Positions 17,812-27,047 are shown, numbered from the stretch's first letter. The stretch is DNA of 64,000 bases from Bradyrhizobium sp. (GCF_004799445.1 NZ_SSNA01000122.1:1-64000); one strand, 5' to 3'. Notes: generated by a model not told the origin, from the letters alone. Numbers and translations are program-made.

Positions 17812-19398
17812 TCAATGCGCCGGTTCGGTCGAGGCCGAAACCGGCTTTTTCAGCAGGATGACCATGAGGCTGAGACCGAGATAGAACAGCGTCAGCATGA
17901 AGAAGGCGTCGCCATATCCCATCACCACCGCCTGGCGGTGAACGATCTGGGACAATTGCTTCATCGCCATCAGCGCGGCGTCGCCCATGCCCTGCAGGCG
18001 CTGGGTGAACTGGTTGAGCGTTTCGACCGCGCTGGAGTTGCCCCAGGTCACCCGGTCCTGCAGGCGCGAGATATGCAGGTCGGTACGGTCGTTCAGCACC
18101 TGGTTGATCAGCGCCAGCCCGACCGCGCCGCCGAGATTGCGCGTCAGGTTGAACAGGCCCGAGGCGTTCTTGACCCGGTCCGGCTGCAAGGTGCCGAGCG
18201 CGATGGTATTGGTCGGCACCATCGCGAGCATCATGCCGATGCCGCGCAGCACCTGCGGCAGCAGCAGTTCGTAGAAATCGTATTCCCGGGTGATCCACGT
18301 CATCTGGTAGGAGCCGAGCGCGAAGATCACGAGGCCGGCGGCGATGATCAGCCGCATATCGACCTTGAGCATCAGGCGCCCCACCACCGGCGCCATCAGG
18401 AACATGGTGGCGCCGGAAACGAACATGGTCTCGCCGATCATCAACGCGCTGTAGCCGCGCACTTCGGCGAGATAGCGCGGATACATGTAGGTCAGCCCGT
18501 ACAGGCCGATGCCGACGCAGAACGAGATCAGGCAGCCAATGCCGAAATTGCGGTCGGTGAAGGCCCGGACATCGACGATCGGCTCTTCCGCCGTCAGCAC
18601 GCGCCAGAAGAAGGCGATCGCGGAGATTCCGCAAATCCAGGCACAGATCGCGACCGAGGTGTCCTGCAGCCACTCATATTGCGGCCCTTCCTCAAGCACG
18701 TATTCCAGCGCGCCGAGAAACCCCGCCATCGCGATCAAGCCGAACCAGTCGAAGCGATCGAGCAATCCCAAATTCGGCTGGTCGAAATCGACCAGCGCCA
18801 GCACGCCCACGGTGATGCCGATGCCGGGGACGACATTGATGAAGAACAGCCAGTGCCATGACATCAGGTCGGTGATGATTCCGCCCACCGTCGGACCGAT
18901 GGTCGGCGCCAGCGTCGCGACCAGGCCGATGATCGGGCCGACGATATAGAATTTCGAGCGTGGAAACACCGTATAGGCGGAGGCGAACACGGTCGGGATC
19001 ATGCCCGCGCCCAGAAACCCCTGGATCGCGCGCCACAGGATCATCTGCTCGATCGAGGAGGCGAAACCGCACAGGAAACTCGCCACCGTGAAGCCGGCCG
19101 CGGAAATCGCAAACAGGATCCTCGTGCCAAGCGCGCGCGACAGAAATCCGGACAGCGGAATCGCGATCACTTCGGCGATCAGATACGACGTCTGGACCCA
19201 CGACACCTCGCTGGAACTGGCCGACAGGCCGGCCTGAATATCGGTGAGCGAAGCCGAGACGACCTGGATGTCCAGGATCGACATGAACATCCCGAACACC
19301 ATGATGAGAAACGCAATCAGCCGCCGCGGCGCGATGCGGTCGGACGGCGCAGCCGTGGCGCTCATCATTCCGGGGGAAGCGGTGGTGGCATCGGCCAT
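17812..19398 (-). CDS. emrB: EmrB/QacA-type (DHA2) multidrug efflux MFS transporter
   Basis: Proton-driven drug exporter of 14 transmembrane helices. The 528 residues show DHA2 features: DIQVVSASLTDIQ in helix 1, WVQTSYLIAEVIAIPLSGFL, the motif C-like GPTVGGIITDLMSWHWLFFIN in helix 5, and ALGTLQPDRVKNASGLFNL late in the protein. It sits 55 bases downstream of the HlyD-family adaptor gene on the same strand, giving a tripartite EmrAB-type pump with an outer-membrane channel encoded elsewhere. Probably repressed by the divergent TetR gene. Confidence 0.93.
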   Translation of the reverse strand: MADATTASPGMMSATAAPSDRIAPRRLIAFLIMVFGMFMSILDIQVVSASLTDIQAGLSASSSEVSWVQTSYLIAEVIAIPLSGFLSRALGTRILFAISAAGFTVASFLCGFASSIEQMILWRAIQGFLGAGMIPTVFASAYTVFPRSKFYIVGPIIGLVATLAPTIGPTVGGIITDLMSWHWLFFINVVPGIGITVGVLALVDFDQPNLGLLDRFDWFGLIAMAGFLGALEYVLEEGPQYEWLQDTSVAICAWICGISAIAFFWRVLTAEEPIVDVRAFTDRNFGIGCLISFCVGIGLYGLTYMYPRYLAEVRGYSALMIGETMFVSGATMFLMAPVVGRLMLKVDMRLIIAAGLVIFALGSYQMTWITREYDFYELLLPQVLRGIGMMLAMVPTNTIALGTLQPDRVKNASGLFNLTRNLGGAVGLALINQVLNDRTDLHISRLQDRVTWGNSSAVETLNQFTQRLQGMGDAALMAMKQLSQIVHRQAVVMGYGDAFFMLTLFYLGLSLMVILLKKPVSASTEPAH

Positions 19399-19453
19399 GA
19401 TGTGCTCGGCTCAGGGTAGTTTCGAACCAGGCGCGCCGCCCGATGCATGGGGC

Positions 19454-20761
19454 TTATTGCGGATGAATCAGCGTCGGCGCGTCGAGATCGGCATCGCTTT
19501 CGGCGCCGGTGGCGCCCTCGCTGGTATCGACGGAGGCATAGACCGACATCCCGGCCCGCAGCAGGTTTTGCTTCGCGACATCCTTTGGCACGCGAATCCG
19601 GACTGGAAGCCGCTGAACGATCTTGGTGAAGTTGCCGGTGGCGTTGTCGGGCGGCAGCAGCGTGAACACCGAGCCGGCGGCGGGCGAGATACTCTCGACG
19701 ACGCCTGAGAACTTGCGATGGCCGTAGGCATCGACCGAGATCGTCACCGGCTGGCCCGGACGGATGCGGTTGAGCTGGGTTTCCTTGAAATTGGCGTCAA
19801 TAAAGACGTCGTTGAGCGGCACCACATTGCCGAGCCGTTGTCCGACGACGATGAAATCGCCGGTGTTGACCAGGCGGTTGGAGAAGGTGCCGTCGACCGG
19901 CGCGCGCACCGAGGTGAAGTCGAGGTCGCGTTCAGCCTTGGCGAGGGTCGTCTGCAATTCCGCAAACTGGGCGCGGGCCTCGGCCTGCTGCGCCCTGGTC
20001 ACCTCGACATTGTCGCGCGCCGCGTCATAGGCCGCCTGCGCGGCCTTCACGCCGGCCAGGCCCTGGTCGCGTCCGGCCTCGGACTGTTCGAAGGTCGCGT
20101 GCGTGGCAAAACCCTTGGTGCTCAGCGTCTGCTGCCGGTCGTAGTCGAGGTTCGCCCGCTTCAGGCCGGCTTCCGCGGATGCCAGTTGGGCCTTGGACTG
20201 CTCGACCGCGCTTTCCTGCGCGCTGATCTGCCGGCCGATCCGGTCGATGGTGGCCTGCTGGGTGTCGATCCGGGTGCGCGCGGCGTCCACCGCGATACGA
20301 TAGTCGCCGTCGTCGATCTTGAAGATCACCTCACCGGTGCGGACCAGCGCGTTATCGCCGGGGAAGATAGCGGCGATATGTCCGGACACGCGCGCGCCGA
20401 GCGTGGTGCTGTTGGCGCGCACATAGGCGTCGTCGGTTGCGACATGAAAACGTCCGACCAGAACATAGTGGACGCCATAGGCGGCGGTGGCGAGCGCGAG
20501 CAGCAGGCCTGCGCCGATCAGAGCGAATTTGCGCTTGCCCGGCTTCGGCGCGGCCGACACGGCGGCAGCTTCGGGCGCCGCCGGCCTGGCGATGGCCGGC
20601 CGCTCCGGCACATCCGCGGGGCGGCGAGCGACGGATTCGTCCGAGAGTTGCGCGCGAATCGAGTCGGCGAGCGCGACCGACGCATCGCGCGCGGCATCAC
20701 TCTCAGCCGCATTCGGCTCGGTGCGCAGGACACGCGCGGCCTGGTCTCTCGCAGCGGCCAT
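19454..20761 (-). CDS. emrA: EmrA-type HlyD-family periplasmic adaptor
   Basis: Membrane fusion protein that links the EmrB pump to an outer-membrane channel. A cytoplasmic, Ala/Pro-rich N-terminus of about 75 residues precedes a single transmembrane helix (FALIGAGLLLALATAAYGVHY). Then come the barrel-sandwich half TDDAYVRANSTTLGARVSGH, a long coiled-coil hairpin, the second half LDFTSVRAPVDGTFSNRLVN, and a beta-barrel with FIDANFKETQLNRIRPGQPV. ATG 20761 with GGGGAGG upstream is preferred over the track start at 20809. The cytoplasmic tail is longer than in E. coli EmrA. Divergent from tetR. Confidence 0.93.
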   Translation of the reverse strand: MAAARDQAARVLRTEPNAAESDAARDASVALADSIRAQLSDESVARRPADVPERPAIARPAAPEAAAVSAAPKPGKRKFALIGAGLLLALATAAYGVHYVLVGRFHVATDDAYVRANSTTLGARVSGHIAAIFPGDNALVRTGEVIFKIDDGDYRIAVDAARTRIDTQQATIDRIGRQISAQESAVEQSKAQLASAEAGLKRANLDYDRQQTLSTKGFATHATFEQSEAGRDQGLAGVKAAQAAYDAARDNVEVTRAQQAEARAQFAELQTTLAKAERDLDFTSVRAPVDGTFSNRLVNTGDFIVVGQRLGNVVPLNDVFIDANFKETQLNRIRPGQPVTISVDAYGHRKFSGVVESISPAAGSVFTLLPPDNATGNFTKIVQRLPVRIRVPKDVAKQNLLRAGMSVYASVDTSEGATGAESDADLDAPTLIHPQ

Positions 20762-20841
20762 AAAGGCCTCCCCATTACAATGTCGTGGTGCGGACAAGGG
20801 CCGGAACATGGCGCCTGCCAGCTATAAAATTGAAATTAACA

Positions 20842-20862
20842 TTGACCGAACGGTTCGGTCAA
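20842..20862. promoter_or_regulatory. TetR-family operator between emrA and tetR
   Basis: A perfect odd-length palindrome: half-site TTGACCGAAC, one central base, then the exact reverse complement. It lies 81 bases before emrA and 85 bases before tetR, overlapping TTGAC and TATATT elements that could serve as promoter hexamers. The GACCGAACGGTTCGGTC core is the kind of site bound by TetR-family repressors of efflux operons. Confidence 0.85.
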
Positions 20863-20946
20863 GATATATTCTATGCCGGGACTATAGAGCGAAAGGTCCT
20901 ATCCAGGCGTTTCCGAAGCCGCGATTTTTCCAGAGAAGCTAAACCA

Positions 20947-21588
20947 ATGGTTGCAGCCCCATCCAACAATCTCCACCTGGTCGGTGACGAGGACTCAACG
21001 AAACGCCGGCAGATCCTGGACGGCGCACGCAAGGTCTTTCTGGACCTGGGCTTTGACGGCGCCAGCATGGGCGAAATCGCCCGCGCCGCCGGCGTCTCCA
21101 AGGGCACGCTGTACGTCTATTTCGCCGACAAGAACCGGTTGTTCGAAGCCATTGTCGAGGAAGAAACGCTCGCCCAGGGCAAGGTGGCATTCAATTTCGA
21201 CCCCGGACGGGATGTCACCACGACGCTGATGGAATTCGGACAGGCCTATATCCAGATGCTGTGCCGGCCCGGCGGCGGATCCGCCACCCGCACGGTGATG
21301 GCGATCGCCGAGCGCATGCCCGAGGTGGGCCGGCGCTTTTATAACAATGTGATAGCCCATACGATCGCCCGGCTCGCCGCCTATCTCGAGGTGCACGCGC
21401 GATCGGGCGAGCTTGCAGTTCCCGACTGCCAACTGGCGGCGACGCAGTTCATGCAGATGTGCCAGGCGTCGCTGTTCATGCCGTTTATCTTTCAGGCCGC
21501 GCCCGCCCCTTCGGCCGAGCGCATCGCCGAGGTGGTCGGCAGCGCGACGCGGATGTTTTTGGCGGGGTATCAGGCGAACAAGGCCTGA
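20947..21588 (+). CDS. TetR/AcrR-family transcriptional regulator
   Basis: Likely local repressor of the divergent emrAB pair and of itself. The N-terminal helix-turn-helix domain reads KRRQILDGARKVFLDLGFDG, then MGEIARAAGVSKGTLYVYFA. The C-terminal ligand-binding domain carries the AefR-like pattern seen in TetR_C regulators of efflux (AYIQMLCRPGGGSATRTVMA). The track start at 20785 is rejected because it reads through the operator; ATG 20947 gives the usual 213 residues. The inducer cannot be read from the sequence. Confidence 0.93.
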   Translation: MVAAPSNNLHLVGDEDSTKRRQILDGARKVFLDLGFDGASMGEIARAAGVSKGTLYVYFADKNRLFEAIVEEETLAQGKVAFNFDPGRDVTTTLMEFGQAYIQMLCRPGGGSATRTVMAIAERMPEVGRRFYNNVIAHTIARLAAYLEVHARSGELAVPDCQLAATQFMQMCQASLFMPFIFQAAPAPSAERIAEVVGSATRMFLAGYQANKA

Positions 21589-21596
21589 GGGCGGAG

Positions 21597-22523
21597 CTAT
21601 CCATCCACCGTCATTCCGGGATGGTCCGTAAGGACCAGACCCGGAATCTCGAGATTCTCCGATGTGCAATAGCACATCGTTGTTCGATGCTTCGCATCGC
21701 CCCGGAATGACGGCTGGATTGCTTCCTCGCTTCCACTTGCTCCGGACGCCGCGCTGGCCTCGCCCCGTAATTGCTCGCGATAGCCGGGATGTTCGGTTCC
21801 CATCAGCCGGTCCCACCAGGTGAAGTAGAGCCCGTAATTATGGTGGAAGCTCGAGTGATGAAGGTCGTGATGGGTTGTCGCGTTGATCCAGCCGAACCAG
21901 CGGCTGTCGGCGAGCGAACGGGGCATCAGTTCGACGCCGGCGTGCCCCATGACATTGCGCACGATCATGAAGGCCATGAACAAAAACAGCCCGAGCGCAT
22001 GCATCGGGACGACCGTTAGCCAGAGCGGCGTAAACAGCGCCATCAGCAACGCCTCCGGGACATCGAAGGCGTAGGCCGCGAACGGCGTCGGAGTCACGGA
22101 GCGATGATGGGTGCGGTGGAAAATGCGAAACAGCCGCGGATGGTGCATCAGCCGATGCGTCCAGTAGAAATACGCGTCATGCGCGACGATGATCGCCACG
22201 AGACTGACCGCGAGACAGCCAGTCCCGGCGGTCTCGAAATCCGTATAGACCGTGAAGACGCCGTGCATGGCGCCGAGCACGATTGCAACGCCGGTCAGCG
22301 AGAAGATGATCCCGGTCCGCAGCGAGGTCAGGATTTCGCGCCTGACGTCGGCGCGCGACGCCGACCGGGCCTGGATCTTGCGCCGGCCAAGCCCGGCATT
22401 CCAGAACAGTTTCAGGATCAGCGCCATGACGCCGGCCGCGATGACGTAACGGCCGACATCCAGAGCGAGATTGGGGGACCAGATTTGCCAGAAGCTGGCC
22501 AGCGCATCGGAGATAACTTGCAT
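21597..22523 (-). CDS. Sterol desaturase / fatty acid hydroxylase family protein with repeat-encoded tail
   Basis: Di-iron membrane oxygenase family acting on lipids. Histidine clusters are present: HDAYFYWTHRLMHH, FHRTHHRSVTPTPFAAY and TTHHDLHHSSFHHNYG, interleaved with four or so membrane segments. ATG 22523 (MQVISDALASFW) is preferred over the track start at 22577. The last 38 or so residues (from about position 271) are translated from the palindromic repeat at 21608-21713 and have no counterpart in the family, so the native C-terminus was probably near GTEHPGYREQL. Substrate is unknown. Confidence 0.88.
   Translation of the reverse strand: MQVISDALASFWQIWSPNLALDVGRYVIAAGVMALILKLFWNAGLGRRKIQARSASRADVRREILTSLRTGIIFSLTGVAIVLGAMHGVFTVYTDFETAGTGCLAVSLVAIIVAHDAYFYWTHRLMHHPRLFRIFHRTHHRSVTPTPFAAYAFDVPEALLMALFTPLWLTVVPMHALGLFLFMAFMIVRNVMGHAGVELMPRSLADSRWFGWINATTHHDLHHSSFHHNYGLYFTWWDRLMGTEHPGYREQLRGEASAASGASGSEEAIQPSFRGDAKHRTTMCYCTSENLEIPGLVLTDHPGMTVDG
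21608..21713. repeat. Dispersed palindromic repeat, GCCGTCATTCCGG family, copy 2
   Basis: Outer arms CCGTCATTCCGGG and CCCCGGAATGACGG, with inner hairpins GGTCCGTAAGGACC and GATGTGCAATAGCACATC, and GATGCTTCGCATC near the right end. It overlaps the 3' end of the sterol desaturase-like gene and supplies its stop-proximal codons. It is nearly identical to the copy at 60801. Confidence 0.95.
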
Positions 22524-22669
22524 CGGGGGGCTCCGCCAAGGTGTGGGGGGACAGACGACGCCTGTCCTGCCTTTCACCTTTGCGGCGGATCGGGTTGATG
22601 CGCTCGCCGAACCCTTCGGCTACGAGGGCCGATTTCAAAATCGGCTAGCCGTTTCCTTGGAGCTCGCCC

Positions 22670-23761
22670 CTATTCGGCGGCGACCCGATCGGTCCGGCTG
22701 AGTTGCAGACGCCTGAACTCGCTGGGCGTCATCCCGGTTTGGGTCTTGAACGCGCGGTTGAACGGGCCGAGCGACTGAAAACCGGCATCCAGCGCGATGG
22801 TCAGGATCGGCACCGCCTGCTGTGCCGGATCGGCCAGCGACGCCATGACATCGTCAAGGCGATAGAAGTTCAGGAAGGCGTTGAAGTTGCGGTATCCGAG
22901 GCGCCGGTTGATGAGCCGGCGCAGGCCGTGCTCGGGGATAGCGAGCTTGCCGGCAAGGCTTCCGATCGAAAGCCCCTCCTCGCGGTAGACCTTGTCGTGC
23001 TCCATGAGCCGGCGCAACGCGGTCAACAGCCCGGCGTCTTCGTCCCGCTCAGCCGTATCGCCGCGGCCGGGCGCGGCCGCCGAACGACGCGGTGAGGCAG
23101 CCTGCACGGACGGCCCGGACACGGGAAGCGAGATCAGCGCGCCGTCACGATTGACCGAAAGCAGCGCGACGGCGAATATCAAGGTGATCGCCAGCAGCCC
23201 GATGCTGTTGGCCAGATAAAGCGTCGGTCCGCCGCTGCCGGAAGGCCACGCGATCTCGGATGCGATGATCGCCGCCGAATAGAGAGCGGCCAAAATCACC
23301 AGTGCCGCGCGCAGCCGCCGGCGCTCCTCGACGAGATCGAACGCGCGCCCTGCCAGCACATACCAGACGCCGATGCCGTTGCAGACCAGCCCCAATCCGC
23401 TGCACACCCAACGCGTTTGCGGCAGGCCGCTCCACAGGCTTGAAAGGCCGAACGCCACCAACGCCAGCCAGGCGACCGCGTGCCACCATGACGGCCTGAA
23501 GTCGTCGTCGAACAAAGCTGCGGCAAACAAAATGAAGACGACCGGATTGCCCATGCCGACGACGCGCAGCGGCAAGAGCCAGGACGGAGGCGCCGGTGAA
23601 AAGACCGAGGCGGAAACGATCGTGTAGCTGGCGGCGCCCAACGCAAACAGGACCGAGAAAACGCCGGCCGGAACGCGGCGCGCATCGCGAACCAGCAGTG
23701 CCGCGACCAAGACCAGCAGGACCACTGCTCCGCCGCGCAATGCGGCCTCGATGAAGGACAC
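22670..23761 (-). CDS. AraC-family regulator with N-terminal membrane domain
   Basis: The N-terminal 205 or so residues form about seven hydrophobic segments (for example GGAVVLLVLVAALLVRDARR and LANSIGLLAITLIFAVALL). After a Pro/Ala linker the C-terminal AraC-type DNA-binding domain follows: LAGKLAIPEHGLRRLINRRL is the first helix-turn-helix and ILTIALDAGFQSLGPFNRAFK the second, ending TGMTPSEFRRLQ. The start is a GTG at 23761. Such proteins are thought to sense a signal in or across the membrane. It lies upstream of the sterol desaturase-like gene on the same strand (146 bases apart) and may regulate it. Confidence 0.88.
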   Translation of the reverse strand: MSFIEAALRGGAVVLLVLVAALLVRDARRVPAGVFSVLFALGAASYTIVSASVFSPAPPSWLLPLRVVGMGNPVVFILFAAALFDDDFRPSWWHAVAWLALVAFGLSSLWSGLPQTRWVCSGLGLVCNGIGVWYVLAGRAFDLVEERRRLRAALVILAALYSAAIIASEIAWPSGSGGPTLYLANSIGLLAITLIFAVALLSVNRDGALISLPVSGPSVQAASPRRSAAAPGRGDTAERDEDAGLLTALRRLMEHDKVYREEGLSIGSLAGKLAIPEHGLRRLINRRLGYRNFNAFLNFYRLDDVMASLADPAQQAVPILTIALDAGFQSLGPFNRAFKTQTGMTPSEFRRLQLSRTDRVAAE

Positions 23762-24007
23762 TATTCGCTCCCGGGAAGTGATCGGCGGAGCTTAGCAAAT
23801 CGCCGCACCGCAGGATAGCATTCAAAGGACTTGGCAGCGAGGAGCGAACGGCCCGGCCGGGCCCGCGGATCGGATCGAATGCGCCGCCAGGTGACAGGCT
23901 CCACGAGATGCGGGATCAAAAGAAGCAGGCGTCCCGGATATTGCTGCGCGCATCGAGCCACGCTTGCTTCCGACGGTACCCGAAAGACCTCACGATCTGC
24001 GAGCCAA

Positions 24008-24256
24008 TCAGAAAGCGACGCCGATCCTGATTCCGCGCCGCCAGACAATCCGGCATTTCTTTCTGACCGAGCCGTACACAAGTTCAACGCGGTCCGGCAA
24101 CGTCACCATCGGGAACACCTCAAGGCACGCGCCGCCGGCGGAATAGTCAACAAGGGTGCAGTCGACGGCAGGCGATTTCGGCGACACGACGATCTTGGCC
24201 TTGCTGGACATCAGGCCACCGGGCCGAACGCGTTTATATAGACGAGGGTGCGCCAT
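24008..24256 (-). CDS. PilZ-domain protein (possible c-di-GMP receptor)
   Basis: An 82-residue single-domain protein. The second PilZ motif is visible as DYSAGGACLEV (D-x-S-x-x-G), and the C-terminal strand VRKKCRIVWRRGIRIGVAF fits the PilZ barrel. The N-terminal RxxxR motif is only approximate (YKRVRPGG), so c-di-GMP binding is uncertain. It lies 5 bases downstream of the DUF2336 gene on the same strand, so the two are probably one operon. Confidence 0.75.
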   Translation of the reverse strand: MAHPRLYKRVRPGGLMSSKAKIVVSPKSPAVDCTLVDYSAGGACLEVFPMVTLPDRVELVYGSVRKKCRIVWRRGIRIGVAF

Positions 24257-24261
24257 CGGAC

Positions 24262-25353
24262 TTACTTTTCGATCTTATTGTGGAGCTGCCAGAAGCGCAG
24301 TGTGCGCTCGGCGGTTTGCGCCGACAACTTTCCGTAGTCCTTCATGGCGGTCTTCAGCGTTGTTTCGTCGATGCGGTGCTTGACCGGCCGGCGGCAAAGG
24401 ATCGCCTCGACCGTCGCCCAGTCCAGGCCGGCTGATTTGCAGGGAATCAGGATCAGGTCGGTGCGCAGCCCTTCCAGCAGCCGCGCCATCATCTCGGTCG
24501 GCGCGCTGTTGTTGAGAATGGCAAGCGACGCGGCCACCTCGTCGAACCTTTTGGCTTCGGCGAATGTGACGATAGCCGCGTCGTTCAATTCGTTGAGGCC
24601 TTTCATTCGCCGCACCACCCCTTCGGCCCGGCTGAAATCCCGGGTCGGTGACGATTCTCCCCGCGCCTTGTCGGCGAGCGTCTTCAAGACGCGCTTGATC
24701 TCTTCCTGCAGCTCGGCGGGCGCGATCTGGGCCAGCCGGGCGCGCACCGCCTCGGTGGCACGCTGCAACAGATCGCGGAGGAATTTCAGCGGCAAGTCGA
24801 TCCGAAGCCCGAGTAGCTCGGTGAGTTCGTCATCGGCTTCCGCATGCGCGACCATGCCGCTATAGCCGGTTTCGGAAAAGCGTGCGCCGGCGTTGTCGGC
24901 GAGCCTGCGAATGACCTTGCGTTCACCCCGGTCGACGATCACGTCGGTGACCGCCTCCGGCAGGCTTGCCCGGCCCGAAATGGCGAGCAGATGGTCCTGG
25001 CCCTTGGCCTTGGCGATCTCGACCAGGGTGGTGGTCGACAGACGGTTTGAGCCCGCCAGCACGGTGCCGGCCACGGCGATTTCATCGTCCCATGCGAGAT
25101 GCTCAATCACTCCCGTGGGCGCGTATTCGAGCGGCGCCAGCCGTCCGCCGAGTTCGGCTTTAACGCGGGTTTCAACGCGCGCGACGAGATGACACAGGAC
25201 ATCATCGAACACCCGAACCTGCTCTTCGCTGAGGCGCTCGCCGTCACGCAGGAAAAGATCCGTGACTTGTCGCAGGGTGCTGACCCGCTTTGCCGACGAG
25301 CCGCTGGTGACGGCCTCCTCGAGTTCGGCGATAATGGAAAGTGGTTGTTGCAT
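24262..25353 (-). CDS. DUF2336 domain-containing protein
   Basis: Alphaproteobacterial protein of 363 residues without assigned biochemistry. The N-terminal two thirds are helical with HEAT-like spacing (LRQVTDLFLRDGERLSEEQV, VIVDRGERKVIRRLADNAGA), the pattern I associate with DUF2336. It is soluble, with no signal peptide or membrane helix. It overlaps no neighbour but lies 5 bases upstream of the PilZ gene, which suggests a link to motility or surface regulation. Family assignment is from memory of the domain. Confidence 0.8.
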   Translation of the reverse strand: MQQPLSIIAELEEAVTSGSSAKRVSTLRQVTDLFLRDGERLSEEQVRVFDDVLCHLVARVETRVKAELGGRLAPLEYAPTGVIEHLAWDDEIAVAGTVLAGSNRLSTTTLVEIAKAKGQDHLLAISGRASLPEAVTDVIVDRGERKVIRRLADNAGARFSETGYSGMVAHAEADDELTELLGLRIDLPLKFLRDLLQRATEAVRARLAQIAPAELQEEIKRVLKTLADKARGESSPTRDFSRAEGVVRRMKGLNELNDAAIVTFAEAKRFDEVAASLAILNNSAPTEMMARLLEGLRTDLILIPCKSAGLDWATVEAILCRRPVKHRIDETTLKTAMKDYGKLSAQTAERTLRFWQLHNKIEK

Positions 25354-25623
25354 AATATGCCCGATGCCCTGGTCGGCATGTCACGGCCCAACAGCAAAAA
25401 ATCGCGTCCGGTCGGGCATTTGTCAAAAATTGAGACTAGCCCTAATTCTCTTAGCGCCGGGTTAATCCGGAATCGGCCCAACGGGCTTTCCAGCGCGAAC
25501 GACGCGACTTACCTTGCGTCCGGGATGGGATGCGGTGCAGCAACGCTGTCACATCCGCTCCAGATCATTGATCGGAAATGTTGATCATCCGGATCAGAAA
25601 CGGGAGCACGCTTGACCTCGCGC

Positions 25624-26856
25624 CTACTCGTCCTCGAACTCGTCTTCCTCGTTGACCTTGTCGGCCGCCCTGCGCGGATGCGGTGGAGCTTTCCTGCCGC
25701 CGAGCGCGCCGGTCACGAACGGTTCGCGCGAGGCGTAGGGATTGCGCTGCGCGGCTCGTGCTGCGGCTTCCTCGCCGGACACCGCGGCCGGCTGGCAGAT
25801 CAGGCGCCTTGAGGCGCGGCGCATCAGATCGACGTGGATGTGGTCGTAGTGATAGACGGAGCCCGGCGCCAGCACGGTGGTGAACTGCTGGCAGGCCGCC
25901 GCTTCGATGTCGCGCAGAAAGCCCTGCTCTTCCGGCAGACCGTGCCAGCCGTCCTTCACCGTGATATGCCGCCCGTCGGCGAGCGTGAAGCCTGCGATAT
26001 CCAGCGCGTTGCCAAAAGCGTGTTCGGAAATATGCGCGCGCGAGTCGCCGTTCATGCCGCGGCAGGAATAGGCCGAAATCTGCTTGATCTCGACGACGCG
26101 GGCGCCGAACCAGCGCTGCGCTGCCGGCTGCACGGCCTCGGTGAGCCAGCGGTCGAGCACCGAGACGATCGGGCACGCCAGCGTCGCCGCCGGCCTCATC
26201 GCCACCGGGCCGAACGCCCCGACGGAATTACCCTGCGCAGGGCCGAGCCGCGGCAGGCTCTCCGACGGCGGCTGCGCCGAAACATCGGGACGCTCCGGAT
26301 AGGGCGAGGCGTAACGGTCGCGGGAGGGATAGGTTGGCGTCGCCGGATAGGGACGTGGCGCGGCCGGATCCCGCAACCCCGGCGTGCCCTCGCTCGGCAG
26401 ATTGATTTCGCCTTCGACCCTGGCTGTGCCCGGCGCGCTCAGCGAAATCGGACCGCCGGCGGGAGCGCCGTAGGAGCCCGGCGCGCGTTGTCCGCGGTCC
26501 GGATAATAAGGAGTCTGGGGCGGCGGGGCCGGAGCCGGCTGGGCGATCGGCCAGCGCGGCTGATTGCCGACATTGGCGGGTGGCCGCAGGTCATCGTCGG
26601 CAAAACCGAACGTGGCGCTGCTTTCGCCGAGGGCTGCGACCTTGAGGGGGAATTCCGCGCCGCAAGCGCCGGGGCCCGAAATCGGGTCGATCCGCACCAG
26701 TTCGGCGTTCTCCTTGACGGCACCGGACTTCAGGCATGCGATTTCAGCCTCGGCCCGCCACGGCTCACGCTCTTCGGAAAAAAATCCGCGACCGCAACCC
26801 GCCAACGAGACAAGGACAAAGGAGCCGACGAGATACCAACGACCTCCGCGCGTCAT
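25624..26856 (-). CDS. Extensin-like C-terminal domain lipoprotein
   Basis: Exported protein of 410 residues. The lipobox LAGC at about residues 18-21 follows a hydrophobic signal. A long Pro/Arg-rich segment (about 95-215) precedes the extensin-like C-terminal domain with conserved ISAYSCRGMNG, HISEHAFGNALDIAGF, DGWHGLPEEQGFLRDI and YHYDHIHVDLMRR. The His and Asp residues resemble the metal site of D-Ala-D-Ala metallopeptidases, so a peptidoglycan-directed role is plausible but unproven. The C-terminal tail is acidic (EEDEFEDE). Confidence 0.88.
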   Translation of the reverse strand: MTRGGRWYLVGSFVLVSLAGCGRGFFSEEREPWRAEAEIACLKSGAVKENAELVRIDPISGPGACGAEFPLKVAALGESSATFGFADDDLRPPANVGNQPRWPIAQPAPAPPPQTPYYPDRGQRAPGSYGAPAGGPISLSAPGTARVEGEINLPSEGTPGLRDPAAPRPYPATPTYPSRDRYASPYPERPDVSAQPPSESLPRLGPAQGNSVGAFGPVAMRPAATLACPIVSVLDRWLTEAVQPAAQRWFGARVVEIKQISAYSCRGMNGDSRAHISEHAFGNALDIAGFTLADGRHITVKDGWHGLPEEQGFLRDIEAAACQQFTTVLAPGSVYHYDHIHVDLMRRASRRLICQPAAVSGEEAAARAAQRNPYASREPFVTGALGGRKAPPHPRRAADKVNEEDEFEDE

Positions 26857-27047
26857 CCGCGCAACTTCAACGAATTTATTTAAGGACTCATCAATGCCTT
26901 GATTTCACGGGTCTTTAACCACGTCGCCGGGCTTTGTGCGGTGCCGAGATAGGGCGGATAGACAGCAAAGCTGACTTTTTTGGCCGGGAACCCGTTGTTA
27001 ACTTCCTGCGTTATTGCCGACAGCGACGCTAACCTGGGAGGTTTGAA

